Origin: Lentzea aerocolonigenes
Lineage (GTDB): Bacteria > Actinomycetota > Actinomycetes > Mycobacteriales > Pseudonocardiaceae
DNA: 64,000 bases
Direction: 5' to 3'
Assembly: GCF_000974445.1 (NCBI RefSeq)
Contig: NZ_BBOJ01000018.1
Span: 180,177-244,176, forward strand
In this document: positions 32,210 to 42,500 of the stretch, in pieces
How positions within the stretch are numbered: position 1 is the first letter of the stretch
Layout: every line of letters begins with the position of its first letter
The notes under the pieces: generated by a model
What the model was told of the DNA's origin: nothing
The model's database searches: none
What the model saw: the letters and a program-made list of their open reading frames with translations, nothing else
Made by a program: the position numbers and the translations under genes

Positions 32210-33803
32210 GGATCTCCTTGAAGGCGTCGGAGAGCGAGCGGCTGCGGGCGTCGAAGACCTTGCCACCGCTCATCTTCGCCACCTGGTCCATCTCCGCCGT
32301 GGCGCTCTCGCCGAACAGCACCGGGAAGATCGGGATGTCCTTGAGGTGCTGCGGCAGACCGGCGTGGAAGCGCTGGAAGTCGTCGAAGTCCTCGCTGCCG
32401 GTGTTCTCGCCGTCGGTCATCAGCACGACCGAGGTGAACCGGTCGGGGTCGGCGTCGATCTGCGCGCGCAGCACGTCGTAACCACCGCGCAGGCTGCTGT
32501 AGATCGCCGTGCCGCCTCCCGCGTCCAGCGAGGTCGCCGTGGTGCGGATCTGGTCGAGGACCGGGCGCGGGTCGTCGGCGGGCACCTCGTACTTCAACGG
32601 CGGGAGCGCGGAGTTGTTGAACGGCAGCAGGGTCACCTGTTCGCGGCCGTGGAACCTGTTGAACTTGCCGGCGAGCGACTGGTCGGCGCCGGTCAGCCCG
32701 ACCAGTGCCTGCCGGAGCCCTTCGATGCGGTCGCCCTGCATCGAGCCGGACGTGTCGAGCACGTAGAGCGTGCGCGACGGGCGGCGCAGCTGGTCGAAGT
32801 ACGTCGTGATCAGACCGTCCACAGCGGACTGGCTGCCGGGGAACGGCAGTTCGACGAGGTCCTTCACGGCGAACTTCGCGTCCGGCTGCACCTGCGGCAC
32901 CGCGGGGCGGCGGTGCGTGATGTCCATGATCCTGCGCTGGACGTCGGGGCTGCGCAGGTGGTCCGACAGCTTGCGGTGTGCTTCGCGGGCTTCCGAGGTG
33001 GCCGAGGTGAGCAGGGTGAGCGGGTAGTCGGCGGTCACCACGCCGTCGTTCGGGTAGATCAGCGTCAACGGTTCGGGCAGGGTCGCGTTGAGGGACAACA
33101 ACACGGACTCGTAGTTGATCAGACCGTCCACTGCGACGCCCTCGCCCCTGGAGCGTTTGGCGTAGGCCTCGGACAGCCACCCGGACGATCCCGCGGAGAG
33201 GGCCTGGGCCGAGAAGAACTGCTTGAGCTGCGGTGCCACGGCGTTGATCCGTGCGGTGTCGAGTGCAGCGCCCGAACCGGACAACGCCGCCGCGACGCCG
33301 ACCAGCGCGGAGAACCCGGAGTTGGAGACGGACGGGTCGGTCATGCCGTAGGTGAACTTCCGTGCTCCGGCCGCCTCGGCGATCTCGGCCCAGCCGACGC
33401 GCCTGCCGTCCCAGCCGAGCTCCTTCACCTTCGCGGCGGGCAGGCCGAGGACGACGGGGGAGGACATCACCCTGGCCGGGGTGCCGAGCCGTTTCTGGGC
33501 CTCCGGCACGAGCTCGAGATAGCGGTTGGAGGAGAACCACACCGCGTCGAAGCCCTGCTCGGCACTACCGCTCGCCACCTTCTCGGCGCCTTCGATCGTG
33601 CCGGTGAAGCTGAACTTCACGGACACACCGGTGGCGCGCGCGGCCTCGTCGAGAACGGGCTGGAGGTCGGCGAGCTCACTGCCGGCGAGAACCCGCAGGA
33701 CGCCCGGTGCGGCATCGCCGACGGGTCTGGACGGGTCGGGGTCGTCGGAACATCCCGCGAGCAGCGCCACGACGGCGAGCGCGGGGACGAGACGGCGGAT
33801 CAT
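32196..33803 (-). CDS. Lipoprotein with substrate-binding-like domain and VWA domain
   Basis: A 535-residue exported lipoprotein. The signal peptide ends in the lipobox LLAGC at about residues 15-19. Residues about 35-310 resemble a type 2 periplasmic binding protein (VLRVLAGSELADLQPVLDE and GVSVKFSFTGT, then YPLTLL near 265). Residues about 340-530 form a von Willebrand factor A domain with the metal site DTSGSMQ, then a Thr in the TSLDAGGGTAIY loop and TDGEN. The ATG overlaps the TelA stop in ATGA. A binding domain joined to VWA suggests ligand sensing or assembly at the cell surface, but no substrate can be named. Confidence 0.85.
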   Translation of the reverse strand: MIRRLVPALAVVALLAGCSDDPDPSRPVGDAAPGVLRVLAGSELADLQPVLDEAARATGVSVKFSFTGTIEGAEKVASGSAEQGFDAVWFSSNRYLELVPEAQKRLGTPARVMSSPVVLGLPAAKVKELGWDGRRVGWAEIAEAAGARKFTYGMTDPSVSNSGFSALVGVAAALSGSGAALDTARINAVAPQLKQFFSAQALSAGSSGWLSEAYAKRSRGEGVAVDGLINYESVLLSLNATLPEPLTLIYPNDGVVTADYPLTLLTSATSEAREAHRKLSDHLRSPDVQRRIMDITHRRPAVPQVQPDAKFAVKDLVELPFPGSQSAVDGLITTYFDQLRRPSRTLYVLDTSGSMQGDRIEGLRQALVGLTGADQSLAGKFNRFHGREQVTLLPFNNSALPPLKYEVPADDPRPVLDQIRTTATSLDAGGGTAIYSSLRGGYDVLRAQIDADPDRFTSVVLMTDGENTGSEDFDDFQRFHAGLPQHLKDIPIFPVLFGESATAEMDQVAKMSGGKVFDARSRSLSDAFKEIRGYQ

Positions 33804-34942
33804 GCTTGCTCCTCGGCGCCGCGGACGCGGCTCAGGTGGTCGTGGGCGCGCCGGATCTCGGCGTCCAGCGCGGTCACCGTGCCGGCCATCGAGTCGGCCG
33901 CGCGGGCCTTGAACGTGTCGACGGCGTCGATCGCCGCGTAGATCTGGTCGAACGAGGTCCGCACCGCGTCGATGCCGACGGCCGGAGTCGACGCGATGCG
34001 CTCGACGTCCTGCCCCTGCAACGACATCAGCGCCGCGTTCGAGCGCAGGACCGAGTCGGTGAGCCCGCGCACGGCGTCGATCTGGTCGATCACCTCGCGC
34101 TGTCCGGCCAGCGCCGCCGCGACCACCACGCCGATCCGCAACGCCGTGACGGTCGTGCTGACCGCCCGTTCGACACCCTTGATCAGCTCGTCGTTGTTGC
34201 GGCGCACCACGTCCAGCGCCAGGTACCCCTGCGCGCACACCGCGAGCTGGGTCAGCAGGTCCTGGTGCCGTTGCCGCAGCCCGAACAGCACGTCGGCGCG
34301 CAACGCCTGCGCACGTCCCGGATCGGACAGGTCGAGGATCGCGACCTGGCGCTGCACGGCCTCGTCCATCTCGCCGGCGAGTGCGGCGTGCCGCGACAAC
34401 GTGGTCATGAGGTCCCACAACCGTTGCCGCTCACCTTTGATCGCCGCGTTGTCGCGCTTCAGGGCGTCCTGACCGAACCGCAGCTTCAGCACGATCCGGT
34501 TCACGGGCTCGTCGGCCGCCCGCAGCCGGGCGAGCAGCCCCTTGGCCGCGTTGCCGCCGGGGAGGAACCCGAGGATCTTGCGCCCGGTGAGCTTGGTGAG
34601 GTCCTGCGGGTCCAGCTCCCGCACGGAACGCCGCAGTTCGGTCAGGCTCGTCGCCACCGCGGCGGTGCTCGGCGAGGACACGGACGCGAGCGTGCGGTCG
34701 AGCAACCGGCCGGCGATCTGGGCGGCCACGCGCATCTCCGCCTCGCCGAGGACCAGTGCCTCGTCGACGATTCCGCCGAACTCCGGCGACCGCGGGTCGA
34801 CGGCGGCCAGTGCGGAGACGAACGCCTCGGCCTTCCCTGACAGCTCGGCCCTGGCCTCGGCGGAGACGGGGATGAGCCCTGCCGCCCGGTCGACCGGCAC
34901 GGGCTCGACGGGATCCGGTGGCGTCAGCACGAAGTCGGACAT
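33800..34942 (-). CDS. TelA-like toxic anion resistance family protein
   Basis: A 380-residue helical protein of the TelA/KlaA/YceH family, with the core region ILGFLPGGNAAKGLL, ALKRDNAAIKGERQRLW and the long heptad-rich helices to the C-terminus. Family members were linked with tellurite resistance and appear in stress systems with TerC, TerD and VWA proteins. The mechanism is not known. The ATG at 34942 lies one base after the upstream stop and the stop overlaps the VWA start. A TerC gene occurs in this window but 20 kb away. Confidence 0.88.
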   Translation of the reverse strand: MSDFVLTPPDPVEPVPVDRAAGLIPVSAEARAELSGKAEAFVSALAAVDPRSPEFGGIVDEALVLGEAEMRVAAQIAGRLLDRTLASVSSPSTAAVATSLTELRRSVRELDPQDLTKLTGRKILGFLPGGNAAKGLLARLRAADEPVNRIVLKLRFGQDALKRDNAAIKGERQRLWDLMTTLSRHAALAGEMDEAVQRQVAILDLSDPGRAQALRADVLFGLRQRHQDLLTQLAVCAQGYLALDVVRRNNDELIKGVERAVSTTVTALRIGVVVAAALAGQREVIDQIDAVRGLTDSVLRSNAALMSLQGQDVERIASTPAVGIDAVRTSFDQIYAAIDAVDTFKARAADSMAGTVTALDAEIRRAHDHLSRVRGAEEQA

Positions 34943-34943
34943 G

Positions 34944-36089
34944 TCAGTACTGCTTCGCGATCGCTTCGAGCATCCGTTCAAGCGTCTCGTGCGCCGGCGG
35001 TTCGACCACGTCCACGATCGTCTGCGGCACGGTCAGGTTCTTCTCCTTGACGACGTCGGTGAAGTGCCTGGGATCCGCGGTGCGGAACCCGAACGTCGCC
35101 GCCAGCCTGCCGAGCTCGGCGTCGCTCGTGAGCAGCTGTCCGACGCGATCACCCGGCTCGCGCAACGGCACCAGCGTGTGCTTGGACAGCACCGTCGGCG
35201 CCGGGTAGAGCAGCTTCATGTCCGGCCGGATCGTGGAGTCGCCCCGCACCACCCGGTCGACGAACTGGGCCTCGTAGGCCAGCACCAGCGGGGTCTTGCC
35301 CATCCCCGCGGACAGGTAGTCCTCGAACGGCCCTTCCGTGCTGCTCTGCGTGTAACCCTGGTCCAGGAACAACTTGGACACAGCGGGCAACACCTTCGCC
35401 TCTGCCTCCTGCGACGACACCACCCCGCCGTTCGCGACGAACGACGTGATCGCGAGGTACATCGCCGCCGAGTTCGAGTCACGCGGGTCGGTCGTGGTGA
35501 CGAGGAGATTCTTGCGAGCGGCGTAGGAGCTGTTGCCCGGCAGCTGGTCCCACCGCGTGCCCTTGGCCGCGAGGTCCAGGTACGCCTGCACGTCGAACGT
35601 CTGGTAGCCGGGCCCGGAATTGACCACGCCCGCCTTCGTCAGCAGGTCGACGATCGGGTCGAACGTGGCGATGACCATCGGCGAGGAGAACGGCGCGTAC
35701 GTGCGCGCCGCCTTGCGGTCCCGCTGGATCTTCTCCGCCGCGGGCGCACTCGACGGAAAAGCGAAGTCGTACGAGGTGAGGTCGGTCGCCGTCGCGATCT
35801 GCCGCGACCCGGCGGGATCCACCTCGACCTTGAGCCCGTGCTTCGCGAACACGTCCTGGACGCGCTGGTCGGCGAAGAAGGCGAGCTTCTCCGAGCCGAT
35901 GACGCCGCGCACCGTCTGGAGCCGGGCCGGTTCCTCACCGCCGCCCTGGCCGAAGTAGATCGCGGCCGCCACGCCGACCAGGAGCGCGACCGCCAGACCG
36001 ATGCCGAGCGTTCTTTTCACTGTCCACCTCTTGCTGGACCACTTGTCGGAGAACGGATCCTTCGTCACTTCGACGGCTTCGCGGGGCAA
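34944..36089 (-). CDS. Membrane-anchored substrate-binding-like protein
   Basis: A protein of about 381 residues with a short cytoplasmic N-terminus, one membrane helix (about 27-46, LGIGLAVALLVGVAAAIYFG) and an extracellular domain like a type 2 periplasmic binding protein (VRGVIGSEKLAFFADQRVQDVF, then SYDFAFPSSAPAAEKI). It is the first gene of the TelA operon. It shares its fold type with the binding part of the VWA lipoprotein, so the operon holds two such domains. The TTG start at 36089 is uncertain: a GTG at 36068 is in frame, and neither has a clear ribosome site. Confidence 0.75.
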   Translation of the reverse strand: MPREAVEVTKDPFSDKWSSKRWTVKRTLGIGLAVALLVGVAAAIYFGQGGGEEPARLQTVRGVIGSEKLAFFADQRVQDVFAKHGLKVEVDPAGSRQIATATDLTSYDFAFPSSAPAAEKIQRDRKAARTYAPFSSPMVIATFDPIVDLLTKAGVVNSGPGYQTFDVQAYLDLAAKGTRWDQLPGNSSYAARKNLLVTTTDPRDSNSAAMYLAITSFVANGGVVSSQEAEAKVLPAVSKLFLDQGYTQSSTEGPFEDYLSAGMGKTPLVLAYEAQFVDRVVRGDSTIRPDMKLLYPAPTVLSKHTLVPLREPGDRVGQLLTSDAELGRLAATFGFRTADPRHFTDVVKEKNLTVPQTIVDVVEPPAHETLERMLEAIAKQY

Positions 36090-36163
36090 GTGGTCGCAAT
36101 CGTGAGATGAACTCTCGGTGAACGAGCCGATGAGTTCGGGGCTCGGCCCGAGTCTGTACCGGC

Positions 36164-36496
36164 ATGAAGTTCATGACGATCGGATACGGAGACCGCGCGG
36201 GCTACGACAGGACCCCGGAAGCCGTGCGCGCCGAGGCGCACGCCCACGACGACCGCCTGCGTGCGGCAGGTGCGGAGATGGGCGTCGCGGGCACCCCCGT
36301 GCAGGTGCGCAACCACCTCGACGCCGGGGTGAGCGTGGAGAACGGGGCCTACCAGACCTCGGCACTGCCCGTTGCGGGTTTCGCGATCATCGAAGCGGAG
36401 TCGTTGGAGAAGGCCGTCGAGCTGGTGTCGAAGACGCCGTGCGCGGTCGGCTACGGCGTGGTGGAGGTGTGGCCGTGGCAGTCAGCGCAGGGGTGA
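36164..36496 (+). CDS. YCII-family protein
   Basis: A 110-residue protein of the YCII/DGPF type seen as small alpha+beta barrels related to the muconolactone isomerase fold. It begins MKFMTIGYGDRAGYDRTPEA and has VAGFAIIEAESLEKAVELV and a VEVWPW end. DGPF-type relatives often stand beside ECF sigma factors, but none is present here. It is divergent from the TelA operon with a 74-base gap. The 3' end overlaps the convergent VOC gene by 15 bases. Enzymatic activity is unknown. Confidence 0.8.
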   Translation: MKFMTIGYGDRAGYDRTPEAVRAEAHAHDDRLRAAGAEMGVAGTPVQVRNHLDAGVSVENGAYQTSALPVAGFAIIEAESLEKAVELVSKTPCAVGYGVVEVWPWQSAQG

Positions 36497-36868
36497 CCTG
36501 TCGCCCACGGACCACTTGTGCCCGAACGGATCGGTGAAGCCGCCCTGCCGGTGCGTTCCCCACGGCAGCTGGTGGTCCACGACCGGGGACCCCGCGACGG
36601 CGCCGGCGCCCACCGCGCGGGCGATGAACCCGTCGGGGTCGTCGGTGAACACCTCGACGCGGACGCTCGTGACCCCGGCAGGGCTCGACTCCGCCGGGTT
36701 CGCGGGGTTGTCCTGGTGGAGGAAGAAAGGCGCGCCGCCGATCTGGAGACCGGCGACGCCGCCCAGGTTCCACAGCTCCTCGGCGCCGAGCGCGGTCCTG
36801 TACCAGGAGACCGCGGCGTCGGCGTCGGGAACGATCAGCATCACGGAGATGACCGGAGGTACGGACAT
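36482..36868 (-). CDS. VOC-superfamily (glyoxalase/bleomycin-resistance-like) protein
   Basis: A 128-residue protein with two beta-alpha-beta-beta-beta modules. It begins ISVMLIVPDADAAVSWYRTALGAEELW, and the second module has VRVEVFTDDPDGFIARAVGAGA and FTDPFGHKWSVGDR. The family includes metal-dependent lyases and drug-binding proteins, and the metal ligands here are incomplete. It lies 23 bases downstream of the siderophore esterase stop and may be read with that operon. Confidence 0.88.
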   Translation of the reverse strand: MSVPPVISVMLIVPDADAAVSWYRTALGAEELWNLGGVAGLQIGGAPFFLHQDNPANPAESSPAGVTSVRVEVFTDDPDGFIARAVGAGAVAGSPVVDHQLPWGTHRQGGFTDPFGHKWSVGDRSPLR

Positions 36869-36891
36869 GCCGGACAGCTTGCCGGATCAGC

Positions 36892-37839
36892 TCACAGCTC
36901 GCTGAGCAACCAGGCGACGTCCCTGACCAGCGCGTGCCGCCAGCCGACACGGTCGTGCCCGGCGGGGGACCGGTTCACGCGCACGGTCGCGCCCGCCTGG
37001 GACGTCAGATCCTCCACCGCCTCGCAGTGCCGGTGCATCTTCGGCTCGTGCTCGCCGACGTCGAACGCCACGCGCAGGCCCGACAGGTCACGGCCGCGCA
37101 GGCGTTCCGCGGTGTCACCGCCGGCAGGTCCGTCGAGCGAGATCCCGTGGCCCGGCAGGTCGCGCGCCCACCAGAACGACCCGGACTGGCAGGCCACCCG
37201 CGACACCAGCCGCGGGAAGTCCAGTGCCGCCTGGAACGCGCTCAGCCCGCCGAGACTCTGCCCGGCGACCACGAACTTCGCCGGGTCGACGGTCACGCCG
37301 TTCGACGCCAGCAGCGGCAGCAGCTCGTCCTGGATCGCTTGCCACAACCCAGGATTCGTGTATTCGGCGTCGCGGTCCCGTGGCGTGGGCAGGAAAACCA
37401 GGGTGGGCATCGCATCGCCCATCGCCGACTCGAACGCGGCCACGGCCGGATGCGTGTACATCCAGTCGTCGCCATCGAGCAGCAGCACTACGGCGTCACC
37501 GCCCTTGTGCACGCGCACTGTCTTGCGCCCCAACGCACCGTTCCACCGGATGCGCAACGACGGCACGTCCAGCACCTCGTCCGGCCCGACGACCGGCCAG
37601 TGCGGCTGCGGCTCCAGGTCCGGGGTCGAGAAGATCGACCTGTTCGGGCCGGCCCCCGAGGGGTTGAGCGGATCGGCGAACTCCTCGCCGTCGCACAGGA
37701 AGTAGTACGTGACGCGGAGTCGTGCGGGCAGGTCGACCTCGGCGCACCAGACGTCGCCGCGCTGCTGCAGCTCGACCGGTGCCAGCACGCTCTCGAACCG
37801 CAGGGTCGCCGGGCCGCCGCGCCACTCGAACACCGTCAT
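36892..37839 (-). CDS. Siderophore esterase of the Fes/IroE type, CchJ-like
   Basis: A 315-residue alpha/beta hydrolase of the enterochelin esterase family. The N-terminal domain (about 1-105) is beta-rich, with VTYYFLCDGEEFADPLNPSG. The catalytic domain has the nucleophile elbow GQSLGG (Ser about 195), an acidic residue near DVGEHEP and His in SPAGHDRVGWRHA. In the coelichelin cluster CchJ is an esterase of this type, thought to release the peptide from a synthetase that has no thioesterase, or to free iron. The same logic holds here since the NRPS ends in a T domain. ATGA overlap with the transporter gene. Confidence 0.88.
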   Translation of the reverse strand: MTVFEWRGGPATLRFESVLAPVELQQRGDVWCAEVDLPARLRVTYYFLCDGEEFADPLNPSGAGPNRSIFSTPDLEPQPHWPVVGPDEVLDVPSLRIRWNGALGRKTVRVHKGGDAVVLLLDGDDWMYTHPAVAAFESAMGDAMPTLVFLPTPRDRDAEYTNPGLWQAIQDELLPLLASNGVTVDPAKFVVAGQSLGGLSAFQAALDFPRLVSRVACQSGSFWWARDLPGHGISLDGPAGGDTAERLRGRDLSGLRVAFDVGEHEPKMHRHCEAVEDLTSQAGATVRVNRSPAGHDRVGWRHALVRDVAWLLSEL

Positions 37840-39539
37840 CGGGCCACCGCCAGCTGGTAGGAGGAGTCGCGGCCGAGCAGGTCGCGGTGCGTGCCCTCGC
37901 CCGCCACGGTGCCGTCGGACAGGACGATCACGCGGTCGGCCACGTCGAGCAGCGCCGGGCTGCTGGTGATCACGATCGTCGTGCGGCCGCGGCGCAACGC
38001 CGTGACGTTGCGGGCGATGAGCTGTTCGGTCACCGCGTCCACGGCCGTGGTCGGGTCGTGCAGCACCAGGATCTCCGGGTCCGCGGCCAACGCGCGCGCC
38101 AGGGACAACCGCTGGCGCTGACCGCCGGAGAGGTTCGCGCCGCGGTCGCGCACGGCGTAGTCGAGGCCTTCGGAGTGCAGTGCGACCACGTCGGTCAGCA
38201 TCGCGGCGGCCACCGCTTCCTCCACCAGCGCACTGGAACCTGACGGGTCGACGTTCTCCCGCAACGTTCCCGCGAACACCTCGTGGTGCGACGGGTTGAC
38301 CAGGAGGTGTTCACGCACGCTCTCGATCGTCAGCGACGCGATCTCGCGCTTGCCCACCTTCACGACGCCCCCGTACGAAGCCGGTGGCACGTCGACGGAC
38401 AGCAGCGCCGCGAGCTCGGCCGCCGCCTGGGGCTGGTAGGCCGCGATCGCCACGAGCTCACCGGGCCGCACCGCGAAGCTCAGGTCCCGCAACGTTCCGT
38501 GCGTGACACCGGAGACCTCCAGGCCGCTTTCCGGGCCGGGTTCCTCGACACCGGGCGTCATCACCGGCGGTGCGGCCAGAACGAGCGCCATCCGTTCGGC
38601 GGAGGCGCGCGCCATCATCACGTACTTGGGCATCTCCGAGAACATCTTCAGCGGCTCGATCAGGAACTGCGCCAGGCCGACGGCCATCACCAGCTGACCG
38701 ATCGTGATCGTGCCCTGGAACGTCAGATATCCCGCCCACAACGTGACTGCGGCCGCCAGCAACGAGTTCAGCGCCAGCGCCGTGCCCGCGTAGACGCCGT
38801 TGACGCGTGCCACGACGATCGACTGCTTCTTCGCCTCGGTGCTCACCCTGCGGTAGGCCTGGAAAGCCGCGTAGCTGCCACCGAAACCGTGCAGCGGCCG
38901 CAGCCCCGCGATCAGGTCCGACACCTTCGCACCGGCTCGCGCGACTTTCGCCTGTTGCACCTGGGTGTTCGCGCCGATCCGGCGCGACATCACGCTCAGC
39001 ACGGTCAGGATCGCGGCCGTGCCGGCGAACACCAGCACGCCGAGCGGCACGCTGATCACCGCCAGCACGACACCGGTGATCACCACCGACACCAGGGAGC
39101 TGACCAGCAGCGGCACCACCTCGATGATGTCCGCGGTCTGGTCGGCGTCCTCCGTGGCGATGGTCAGCACCTCGCCGGACTTCAGGTCGACGCCGCGCGC
39201 CACCGGTCGCAGGCCGTGGTCCGCGACCGCGACCCGCCACCGGTGCGCCTCCGTCGTGTTCGCCTTCTGCAGGATCCGCATGCCGAACCGCCACGAGTAC
39301 GACACCGTCGCCATGACGAGCCCGAGCGCCAGCAGCGCGAGCCCCAGCGAGCTGAGCCGGCCGCCGCGCAGCGCGTACTCGACGATCACGCCGAGCAGGA
39401 TCGGCACGGCGGTCTCCGCGGCCTGGTACGACCCCATCAGCAGGGTGCCGGAGGCCATCGCGCCGACGTTGCGGCACAGGGCGACCCGCAGGATCTCCTT
39501 GCCGGTGCGGACTTCAGTGTTCGTCAACGTGGCGCGCAA
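37836..39539 (-). CDS. ABC half-exporter with degenerate Walker motifs, CchI-like
   Basis: A 567-residue transporter: six membrane helices (about 20-300), then a nucleotide-binding domain. The signature motif LSGGQRQR is intact. The Walker A position reads AIAAYQPQAAAEL with no GKS/T, Walker B reads ILVLHDPTTAVD with His for Asp, and the H-loop His is replaced (VITSSPALL). It cannot form a whole ATP site alone. The partner at 50464 has intact Walker A, B and H-loop but a degenerate signature, so the two should form a heterodimeric siderophore exporter with one active site. The TTG start overlaps the NRPS end by 26 bases; a TTG at 39527 is an alternative. Confidence 0.88.
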   Translation of the reverse strand: MRATLTNTEVRTGKEILRVALCRNVGAMASGTLLMGSYQAAETAVPILLGVIVEYALRGGRLSSLGLALLALGLVMATVSYSWRFGMRILQKANTTEAHRWRVAVADHGLRPVARGVDLKSGEVLTIATEDADQTADIIEVVPLLVSSLVSVVITGVVLAVISVPLGVLVFAGTAAILTVLSVMSRRIGANTQVQQAKVARAGAKVSDLIAGLRPLHGFGGSYAAFQAYRRVSTEAKKQSIVVARVNGVYAGTALALNSLLAAAVTLWAGYLTFQGTITIGQLVMAVGLAQFLIEPLKMFSEMPKYVMMARASAERMALVLAAPPVMTPGVEEPGPESGLEVSGVTHGTLRDLSFAVRPGELVAIAAYQPQAAAELAALLSVDVPPASYGGVVKVGKREIASLTIESVREHLLVNPSHHEVFAGTLRENVDPSGSSALVEEAVAAAMLTDVVALHSEGLDYAVRDRGANLSGGQRQRLSLARALAADPEILVLHDPTTAVDAVTEQLIARNVTALRRGRTTIVITSSPALLDVADRVIVLSDGTVAGEGTHRDLLGRDSSYQLAVAR

Positions 39540-42500
39540 TCGCTTCGGGGGTGGACAGGGCCAGCAGGTCGCGGATCGTGACGACCGGGCCGAACTCGCG
39601 GCGGAGCAGGCCGACGAGCCGCACCGCGAGCATCGAGTGCCCGCCCAGGTCGGTGAAGCCGCTCGCCACGCCCACCTCGTCCTCGTCGAGGTCGAGCGCC
39701 TCGGCGAACAGCTCGCGGACCACGATCTCCGTCTCGGTCAGCTCCCGATCCTCCTGCTGGACCAGGGTGCCGAGCGGGCGGGCCTCGGGCAAGGCGCTCG
39801 TGTCGGCCTTTCCGTTGACCGTCAACGGGATCGCGTCCACCGCGGCGTAGTGCGTGGGCCGCAGGTAGTCCGGCATCCCGGCACCGACCTCCGCCGCGAT
39901 CGCCCCGAGGTCCGCCCCCTCGGCGAGAACGAGGTAGGCCGCGAGCCGGTACGCGCCGTCGACCTGCGGGTCGGCCTGCGCCACGGCGGCGACGAACCGC
40001 ACGCCCTCGTGCGCGGCGAACCGCGCCTCGACCTCGCCCAGCTCCACGCGGTGACCGCGGATCTTGACCTGCTTGTCCGTGCGGCCCAGGTAGAGCAGGT
40101 TGCCGTCAGGGCGCCGGATCACCAGGTCGCCCGTCCGGTACATGCGCTCACCCGGCACCCACGGGCACGCCACGAACCGTTCGGCGGACTGCCCCGGTTG
40201 CCCGAGGTAACCCCGCGCGATGCCCACACCGGACACGTAGAGCTCGCCCGCGACACCGTCCGGAACGGGCCGCAGCCACGGGTCGAGCACGTACACGTCG
40301 GTGTTGTCGATCGCCACGCCGACCACCGGGTCGACGCAGTCGAACGTGCCGACGCCCAGCGTGTTGATCGTGTATTCCGTTGGCCCGTAGAGGTTGTAGC
40401 CGATCGTGCCGGGGGTGTCGGAGAGCAGCTGCCACAGCGTCGGCGTCACGGCCTCGCCGCCCAGCAGCACCAGCGCCGGCTTGTGGTCCGCGTCGAGAAG
40501 TCCCTCGGCCACCAACTGCTGCGCGTAGGTCGGCGTCACGTTGATGACGTCGATCTCGTGCTCGAGGCAGTACTCGACGAGCCCGGTCGCGTCGCGCCGC
40601 AGCTCCTCGTCGCAGATGTGCACCTCGTGCCCGTCGGCGAGCCAGAGAAGCTCCTCCCACGACATGTCGAACGCGAACGACACGGTGTGCGCGATCCGGA
40701 ACGTCCGGTGCCCGTGCTCGGCCAGGACCGGTTCGAAGATCCGCCGCTGGTGGTTGACCAGCATGTTGGTCAGACCCGCGTACTCGGTCACGACGCCCTT
40801 GGGCTTGCCGGTCGAACCGGACGTGTAGATGGTGTAGGCGGCGTGCTTGAGCCTGTTCGGGTTGCCGGGTTCGAACGTGATCACCGGTTCGGCGTCCGGC
40901 CACGGCAGGTCGAGCTCGAACGTGGTGCCCTGGATCCTCGGCGCCACCGCGCTGGTCGTGATGATCAGCTCTGGTCGCGCGTCCTCGACGATCGCGGCGA
41001 TCCGCTCGTCCGGGTGGTCCAGCTCCAACGGCACGTACGCCGCTCCACACCTGAGGATGCCGAACAGCGCGACCACCCAGTCCAACGACCGCGGCACCGC
41101 GATGGCGACCGACGTCTCCACGCCGATGCCCTTGTCGTGCAACACTCCCGCGAGGTGCCGGCTGCGGTCCCTGAGTTCCGCGAAGGTCATCGTGTCGCCG
41201 TGCGAGACCAGGGCGATCCGGTCCGGGTCGCGGTCGGCCGCGATGTCGAACAGGTCGACGACGGTCTGGTCACCGAAGTCGTTGGGCGCGTTGAGCTCCG
41301 GCTGCGGACCGGTGGCCTCGATCGCGCCGACGGGGCTTTCCGACGTGGCCAGGTCGTCGAGAATCCGCAGGTACTCGTCGAACAACCGTTGCGCCGTGGC
41401 GGGTTCGGTGATCGCGGGCCGGTACTCGAGCTTGACCGTGAGCTGCCTGCCCGGCGTCACGACCCAGGTGAACGGGTAGTGCGTCGAGTCCTCGAACTCG
41501 TGGGCCGTGATGCCGTTGACCGCGTTGAACTCGGTGAAGGTGTCGTCGTCGAGGAAGTTCTGCAGCACGAACAGGCTGTCGAACAACTGGTCCTGGCCGC
41601 TCGCGCGCTGGATCTCGCCGAGCCCGATGTGCTCGTGCTCCATCGCGTCGACCCGTGAGGCCTGCACTCCGTTGAGGAATGTCGCCACGCTGTCGTGCGG
41701 CTTCGCGGACACCCTCATCGGCACGGTGTTGAGCAGCACGCCGACGATGCCCTCGGTGCCTTCCTCCTCACGGCCGGAAACCGTCACGCCGAACACCGCG
41801 TCACCGCGCCCGGTCTCGCTGCCCAGCAGGAGTCCCAACGCGCCGGTGACCACCGAGTTGAGCGTGACGCCGTTCTGGCGTGCCGCGTTCCGCACGCGGT
41901 CCGACTGCGCTTCCGACAGCGACCGCACGATCTTGGTGGGCAGCGAGTCCGAAGTGGACTGCCCGGCCAGCAACGTCGGTCCCGGCAGGTCCGCCAGGTA
42001 CCGGGCCCAGAACCGTTCGGCTGTTTGAGCGTCCTTCGCGGCCAGTGTTCGGGTGTAGTCCTCGAAGCTCGGCGTGGCAGGTGCGTCGTCAAGCGGCTGG
42101 CCGTTGAGGATCGCCCGGTAGGCGTCGAAGAAGTCGCGCAGCACGATCTCGCGCGACCAGCCGTCCCACAGCAGCAGGTGGTGGCTGAACAACAAGGCGT
42201 CCCGCCCGTCCGGCAGCCGCAGCACGGCCAGCCGCACCAACGGCGGCGCGCTCAGGTCGAACCCGGTCGCCCGGTCCTCGTCCCGCAACGCGTCCACGGC
42301 CTCGCGGTTGAGCACGTCGACGACCCTGACCGGCACCGCGGCGTTCGGCGTGAGCACCTGGACGGGCGACCCGTCCTCGTCCTCGAACCCCGCGCCGACG
42401 ACCGGGTGCTTCGCGATGACGTGCGCCATCGCCCGCTCGAGTTTTTCGGCGTCGAGCCGCCGGTCGAACGTGAAGCAGGTCTGCGCCACGTAGTGCCCGG

